A stretch of 37,380 nucleotides of DNA, taken from contig JAFSEN010000067.1 in the NCBI GenBank assembly GCA_017435745.1, positions 1 through 37,380 of the forward strand, in the 5' to 3' direction. Position numbers and translations under genes: made by a program. The stretch comes from Oscillospiraceae bacterium. Its GTDB lineage: Bacteria; Bacillota; Clostridia; Oscillospirales; Ruminococcaceae. Every line of letters starts with the position of its first letter. Position 1 is the stretch's first letter. The notes under the pieces are model-generated. The model was not told the origin of the DNA. It did not search any database and saw nothing but the letters and a program-made list of their open reading frames with translations. This document shows, one piece after another, positions 34,064-37,380 of this stretch.

Positions 34064-34858
34064 TTATTTTACGGGAACGCAGATATATGCTTTTTCGCCT
34101 TTGTAAAATTCAAAACACATTTTTTCTTCGTCAAATTTCTTTTCGGAAAGGGCAAACCATTCGTCAAAAATATATTTCCAGAGCTTGTTGAGCTTTTCGG
34201 AAAGTTTTTCATCAAAAACGGAACAATCCGCTTCAAAAACGGCATATTCCGCTTTCGGAACGTTTATTACGGTGAATCCTTCCGGAATTTTTTCGCAGTT
34301 TGTTTTAAAACCGAAGAAATAGCTGAGCCCGCCGTTCTTTTCGTCAGGATGTATCCAGGCGGCAACTTCACCGCAATCTTCAAGGTCTTCGGGATAGGCG
34401 GGATATTTTGTGAAATCGATTTTTTTCCAGTAAGCTCCGTATTCCTCACTTCTGATTTCTTCCCGGGGGATTATGCAATAGCCTACTGCGGAAAAAGATT
34501 CTTTTTCGGTAAAAACAGGATTTATTTTTTTCTCTTTCATAAAGTTTTTTCTGTATTCGGAAGCGTTTGTTCCATATTCTTTGCGGAAAGCTTTTGCAAA
34601 ACCGGAGGGGGTGTCGTATCCCGCTCTTATGGCGGATTCGGTTATGCTCATTCCGGAAGCAATGTTTTCCGCCGCTTTTTCAAGCTTTTTGTGGGAAATA
34701 TATTCCGCAACAGGAACACCGAAATGCGCCCGGAAAAGATGGCAGAAATGATAGAGCGAATATCCGGAATATTCTGCAAGTTCCATAGCCGTTGGCGGAT
34801 ATTCAAGATGTTCGCCGATATATTTTTCGCATTTTTCCATAACTTCAATATAATTCAT
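34064..34858 (-). CDS. AraC family regulator with GyrI-like effector domain
   Basis: The 264-residue protein has two N-terminal helix-turn-helix motifs (about 1-110; MELAEYSGYSLYHFCHLFRA and ITESAIRAGYDTPSGFAKAF). A C-terminal GyrI-like small-molecule-binding domain follows (about 120-264; FTEKESFSAVGYCIIP, then WIHPDEKNGGLSYFFGF). ATG 34858 is chosen because GGAGG lies 12 bases upstream; earlier in-frame codons would run into the promoter. It is divergent from riboswitch unit 2, and the shared 23-base element lies between them. It may control that unit, its own gene, or both; the ligand is unknown. Confidence 0.88.
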   Translation of the reverse strand: MNYIEVMEKCEKYIGEHLEYPPTAMELAEYSGYSLYHFCHLFRAHFGVPVAEYISHKKLEKAAENIASGMSITESAIRAGYDTPSGFAKAFRKEYGTNASEYRKNFMKEKKINPVFTEKESFSAVGYCIIPREEIRSEEYGAYWKKIDFTKYPAYPEDLEDCGEVAAWIHPDEKNGGLSYFFGFKTNCEKIPEGFTVINVPKAEYAVFEADCSVFDEKLSEKLNKLWKYIFDEWFALSEKKFDEEKMCFEFYKGEKAYICVPVK

Positions 34859-34904
34859 TTTTATATAAAACCTCCGGGGTATTTTGCAGGATTTCAATAA
34901 TGAT

Positions 34905-34937
34905 ATTATACATTTTCCGAATGGAAAGGACATGTCC
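34905..34937 (-). promoter_or_regulatory. Promoter region of the AraC-type gene with palindrome
   Basis: On the minus strand TATAAT (34905-34910) is a good -10, but no consensus -35 is present. The perfect palindrome GGACATGTCC (34928-34937) occupies that place and overlaps the shared element, which suggests regulator-dependent or autoregulated expression. Confidence 0.5.
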
Positions 34938-34952
34938 TTTCTTGCTGACTTT
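34930..34952 (+). promoter_or_regulatory. Shared 23-base upstream element, copy 2
   Basis: It matches 25623-25645 at 22 of 23 bases and has the same 57-base distance to the -10 box. Its left end lies inside a GGACATGTCC palindrome. Confidence 0.6.
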
Positions 34953-34963
34953 TGTCTATCCGA

Positions 34964-34992
34964 TAGAAAACGGAGCGCTATAGTGTTATTAT
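34964..34992 (+). promoter_or_regulatory. Promoter of cobalamin-riboswitch unit 2
   Basis: TATTAT (34987-34992) is preceded at 17 bases by the weak -35 TAGAAA (34964-34969), as in unit 1. Confidence 0.5.
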
Positions 34993-35014
34993 ATATAAGT
35001 AAATTAAATAATCT

Positions 35015-35216
35015 GCATTGTGTTCCGGCGTTATGGCTGCAATTTTTTGCAGGCGCCGGAATTAGGAAATCCGGTGAGAGTCCGGAGCAGTAACCGTTGC
35101 TGTATGTGCAGGAGTTTTTTGTTCGCGGTGCGAACCGGCCATTGGGAAACCGAGAAGGTAGAGCAAAAAACGCAGGGATCTTTCCCTAAATGCATGAGCC
35201 AGAATGTCGACAATGC
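35015..35216 (+). promoter_or_regulatory. Cobalamin riboswitch 2
   Basis: The core AGGAAATCCGGTGAGAGTCC, then GGAGCAGTAACCGTTGCTGT, is very close to the cobalamin riboswitch consensus. GGCCATTGG, GAGAAGGTAG and TGCATGAGCCAGAA follow, as in copy 1. The closing stem pairs GCATTGT (35015-35021) with ACAATGC (35210-35216). The stem TTCCGGCG/CGCCGGAA flanks the 5' part of the core. Confidence 0.87.
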
Positions 35217-35277
35217 GTGGAAAGCTTTTTTAAAGGTGCGTTTACACCCAAAAGCCAGATAAAGCGGAAAAATTCGG

Positions 35278-35316
35278 CCGCCATAGGTTTTTATACCTGT
35301 GGCGGTTTGTTTTTTT
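35278..35316 (+). terminator. Regulatory terminator of cobalamin riboswitch 2
   Basis: CCGCCATAGGT (35278-35288) pairs with ACCTGTGGCGG (35295-35305), including one G-T pair, followed by TTTGTTTTTTT. It lies directly before the ribosome binding site of the surface gene. Confidence 0.87.
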
Positions 35317-35341
35317 GTAAAGCAGGGAGGAAAAAAGAAAC

Positions 35342-37380
35342 ATGAAAAACGGAAAGTTCAGAAGGATAATCTCGTTTTTGCTTGGGGCAATAATGGTTTT
35401 GGGGGCGTTTCCGGTTACCGTATTTGCAAACGAAGAACCGGCAATAACCCTTGCTTCGGATGTTTTTGAAGCGAAAAAAGGCGACGAAGTCGAGGTTACT
35501 GCGGCGATTGCAAATAACCCCGGTTTTGTTTCAATGGCTGTTTTGCTTCAATATGATGAAAAGGTTCTTGAATTCAAGGGCCTTAAAAAAGTGCTTAACA
35601 ATTACGGCCAGGAAGTTACCGCAGGCCTTTTCGGAGCGGGAACCTGCGAATATAATGGGAACAAAATCGCCTATGCGGGAACTTCGGAAATTGCTGTTGA
35701 TAATGACCTTTTCACTGCGGTTTTTGAAGTTGTGGGTTCCGGGGAAACTGAAGTTTCCGTTTCGGTCGAGGAATTCAAAAACGCATCCGGAAAAAGCTTT
35801 GCGGAAGCTGTAACGGTTTTTCCTTCCGGTGCGGTAAAAGTTGAAACGGAGGAAGTTCCCGTTTCGCTCGATATAACAAAACTCACCATTACGGAAGGAA
35901 AAACAGCGGTTATTACCGCAACCGTTGTTCCGGAAGAAAAAGCGGAGGAACTTGTCTGGTCCTCTTCGGATGAAAATGTTGCGTCCGTTGAAAACGGAAT
36001 TGTAACCGCAGTTTCCGCCGGAGAAGCGGTTATCAAAGCTTCGATTGGAGAAAATTTTGCGGAATGCAAAGTTACCGTAACTGAATTTGAATCATATTTT
36101 GATTATGTATATCTTTCCGAAAGCGCATATATCCTTAACAGCGGAAGCACCAACGAATATCCCATGGAACCGAATTTCAGCGGAAAGATTTTTGAATATT
36201 CTGCCTTTGCGCCGGACGTTTATTCAAGAACTTTCGCCTGGGCAAAACTTTCGGAAGCTGCGCCTTCCGGTTCAAAAATTACTGCAAAATGGACAAACAC
36301 CGAGGGAAGCATCTGCCTTGCAGACGTTGAATCCGGAAAAGAAACCGGAAAAAACCTTGCAAACGTTTTAAAACAGGGTAACGAAGGCGGCGCGGTTGTT
36401 TTTGAAGCCGGAACCGAAGACGATATCCAGACCTATGTTATAAATATAAAACGCAGCCCGACCCTTTCCGCAATTTCCGTTAAAGATGAAAACGGAAAAG
36501 AGATCCGTCTTTCGGAAAACTTTTTGCACAGTGTAACAGAATACAAAGCCTCTTCCGGAGCGGAAAAAATTGAAATTGACGCTGTTCCTTTTGATGAAAG
36601 CTATACCGTAACTTATAACGGAGGCGAAGAGAGTATTTTTTACCTTTCGGAAGGGGAAAACAAAATTGAGATCAAAGTTGAAAACGAAGAGGGAATTTCA
36701 AAAACATATAACCTCAGCGTGACAAAAAAAGCCGTTCCGAAAATCAAATTTGAAGTTTCCCCGGAGGAAGCGCTTGTGTTTGTGGAAGATGAATTCCACA
36801 AAAGGATCCTTCCTAACGAAAAGGGGGAATTTGAACTTCTCAGCGGCGAAACTTATACCTATAACGTGACAGCAGAAGGTTACATCGGAAAAACCGCGGA
36901 ATATGTTCCGGAAGAAGACGCCGTTATCGCAATAAACATTGAAAAAGCGCCGGAAACTTACTTTAAAGAATATGATTCAAGCTGGCCCTTCTTCGGGCTT
37001 AATGATCAGAACAACATGGTCATTGACCGCCCGACCCCCCTTACAAAGGACGAAACCGCGCTTTATTGGGCGAACAGAATAGGCGACGGATTTGATTACG
37101 GCGCAACCGGTGTTCCGATTCTTGTTGACGATTATCTTTATTGCTACGCCGGAAAAACCATTATGAAAATTGAAAAGGAAAGCGGAGAAATTGTTCTCAC
37201 CGGGGAAATGACCGGCGGTTCATCAACCTATGCGATCTGTTCCCTTACCTATGCGGAAGGGCTTGTTTTTGTAGGACTTAATAACGGAACCGTTCAGGCT
37301 TTCAATGCGGAAACCCTTGAATCCGTATGGCTTTACCGCGATCCGCTTAACGGCCAGCCAAACGCCCAGATCACTTACAG
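35342..37380 (+). CDS. Secreted cohesin / Ig-like / beta-propeller protein (runs off the window)
   Basis: About 679 residues are visible and the frame is open to the window end. A signal peptide (cut near VFANEE) is followed by a cohesin-like domain (about 31-172) closely related to that of the giant protein: [18 protein letters not shown] and [20 protein letters not shown] are shared. Next are a Big2 domain (about 178-245), a region of unknown type, and a cadherin-like beta-sandwich (LSAISVKDENGKEIRLSENF onward). From about residue 550 PQQ-like beta-propeller blades start (GVPILVDDYLYCYAGKTIMK, VFVGLNNGTVQAFNAETLES). GGGAGG is 11 bases before the ATG. Riboswitch 2 and its terminator sit directly upstream. 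Confidence 0.85.
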   Translation, partial: MKNGKFRRIISFLLGAIMVLGAFPVTVFANEEPAITLASDVFEAKKGDEVEVTAAIANNPGFVSMAVLLQYDEKVLEFKGLKKVLNNYGQEVTAGLFGAGTCEYNGNKIAYAGTSEIAVDNDLFTAVFEVVGSGETEVSVSVEEFKNASGKSFAEAVTVFPSGAVKVETEEVPVSLDITKLTITEGKTAVITATVVPEEKAEELVWSSSDENVASVENGIVTAVSAGEAVIKASIGENFAECKVTVTEFESYFDYVYLSESAYILNSGSTNEYPMEPNFSGKIFEYSAFAPDVYSRTFAWAKLSEAAPSGSKITAKWTNTEGSICLADVESGKETGKNLANVLKQGNEGGAVVFEAGTEDDIQTYVINIKRSPTLSAISVKDENGKEIRLSENFLHSVTEYKASSGAEKIEIDAVPFDESYTVTYNGGEESIFYLSEGENKIEIKVENEEGISKTYNLSVTKKAVPKIKFEVSPEEALVFVEDEFHKRILPNEKGEFELLSGETYTYNVTAEGYIGKTAEYVPEEDAVIAINIEKAPETYFKEYDSSWPFFGLNDQNNMVIDRPTPLTKDETALYWANRIGDGFDYGATGVPILVDDYLYCYAGKTIMKIEKESGEIVLTGEMTGGSSTYAICSLTYAEGLVFVGLNNGTVQAFNAETLESVWLYRDPLNGQPNAQITY

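Noticed and set aside
1-37380. CRISPR array, rRNA, tRNA or insertion sequence
   Set aside because: No regularly spaced repeats, no rRNA core sequences, no tRNA cloverleaf and no transposase were seen on reading both strands; no tool was run, so a tRNA could be missed.

Overview
The window looks like a chromosome segment of a low-GC Gram-positive bacterium of the class Clostridia, probably an uncultured gut or rumen member. The evidence is the gene order yicC-remA-gmk-rpoZ-coaBC, a threonyl T-box leader, RNase Y, strong GGAGG ribosome binding sites, near-consensus sigma-A promoters, cobalamin riboswitches, dockerin/cohesin domains and a sortase-type NPNTG tail. The genus cannot be named from this alone.

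Positions 1-19,830 are mostly housekeeping. A partial glyS (minus strand) diverges from the yicC-remA-gmk-rpoZ-coaBC operon. An HD-domain protein, glgP, and thrS with its T-box follow, then rny. Next is an ArsR/SdpR-controlled operon (hydrolase, small membrane protein, YbjQ-like, SdpR-like, SdpI-like) preceded by two matching operators. Then come an Amidase_6 protein, zapA-dut, the minus-strand operon phosphatase-aminotransferase-maf, and asnS. Four intergenic spaces carry copies of one two-hairpin dispersed repeat.

Positions about 19,940-25,620 form an AT-rich accessory region. It has a tyrosine integrase with short direct repeats at its downstream end, a frameshifted remnant of a second recombinase, a helicase-like ATPase with an apparent non-AUG start, a nucleotidyltransferase/HTH pair resembling a toxin-antitoxin module, and two very small genes (54 and 36 codons' worth of protein) with excellent ribosome binding sites. 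The right-hand edge of this island is not visible.

Positions about 25,620-37,380 are the most interesting part. Two transcription units each start with the same 23-base upstream element, then a promoter, a cobalamin-type riboswitch and an intrinsic terminator. The first unit encodes a small HNH-repeat protein, a secreted protein ending in a dockerin, and a 2112-residue protein with an N-terminal cohesin domain and a sortase-type C-terminus. The second, beyond a divergent AraC/GyrI-type regulator, encodes a secreted protein with a paralogous cohesin, Ig-like domains and the start of a beta-propeller; it runs off the window. My reading, which is inference, is a vitamin B12-repressed surface complex assembled by cohesin-dockerin contacts, possibly for corrinoid capture in a Gram-positive cell.

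No rRNA, tRNA, insertion sequence or CRISPR array was seen.
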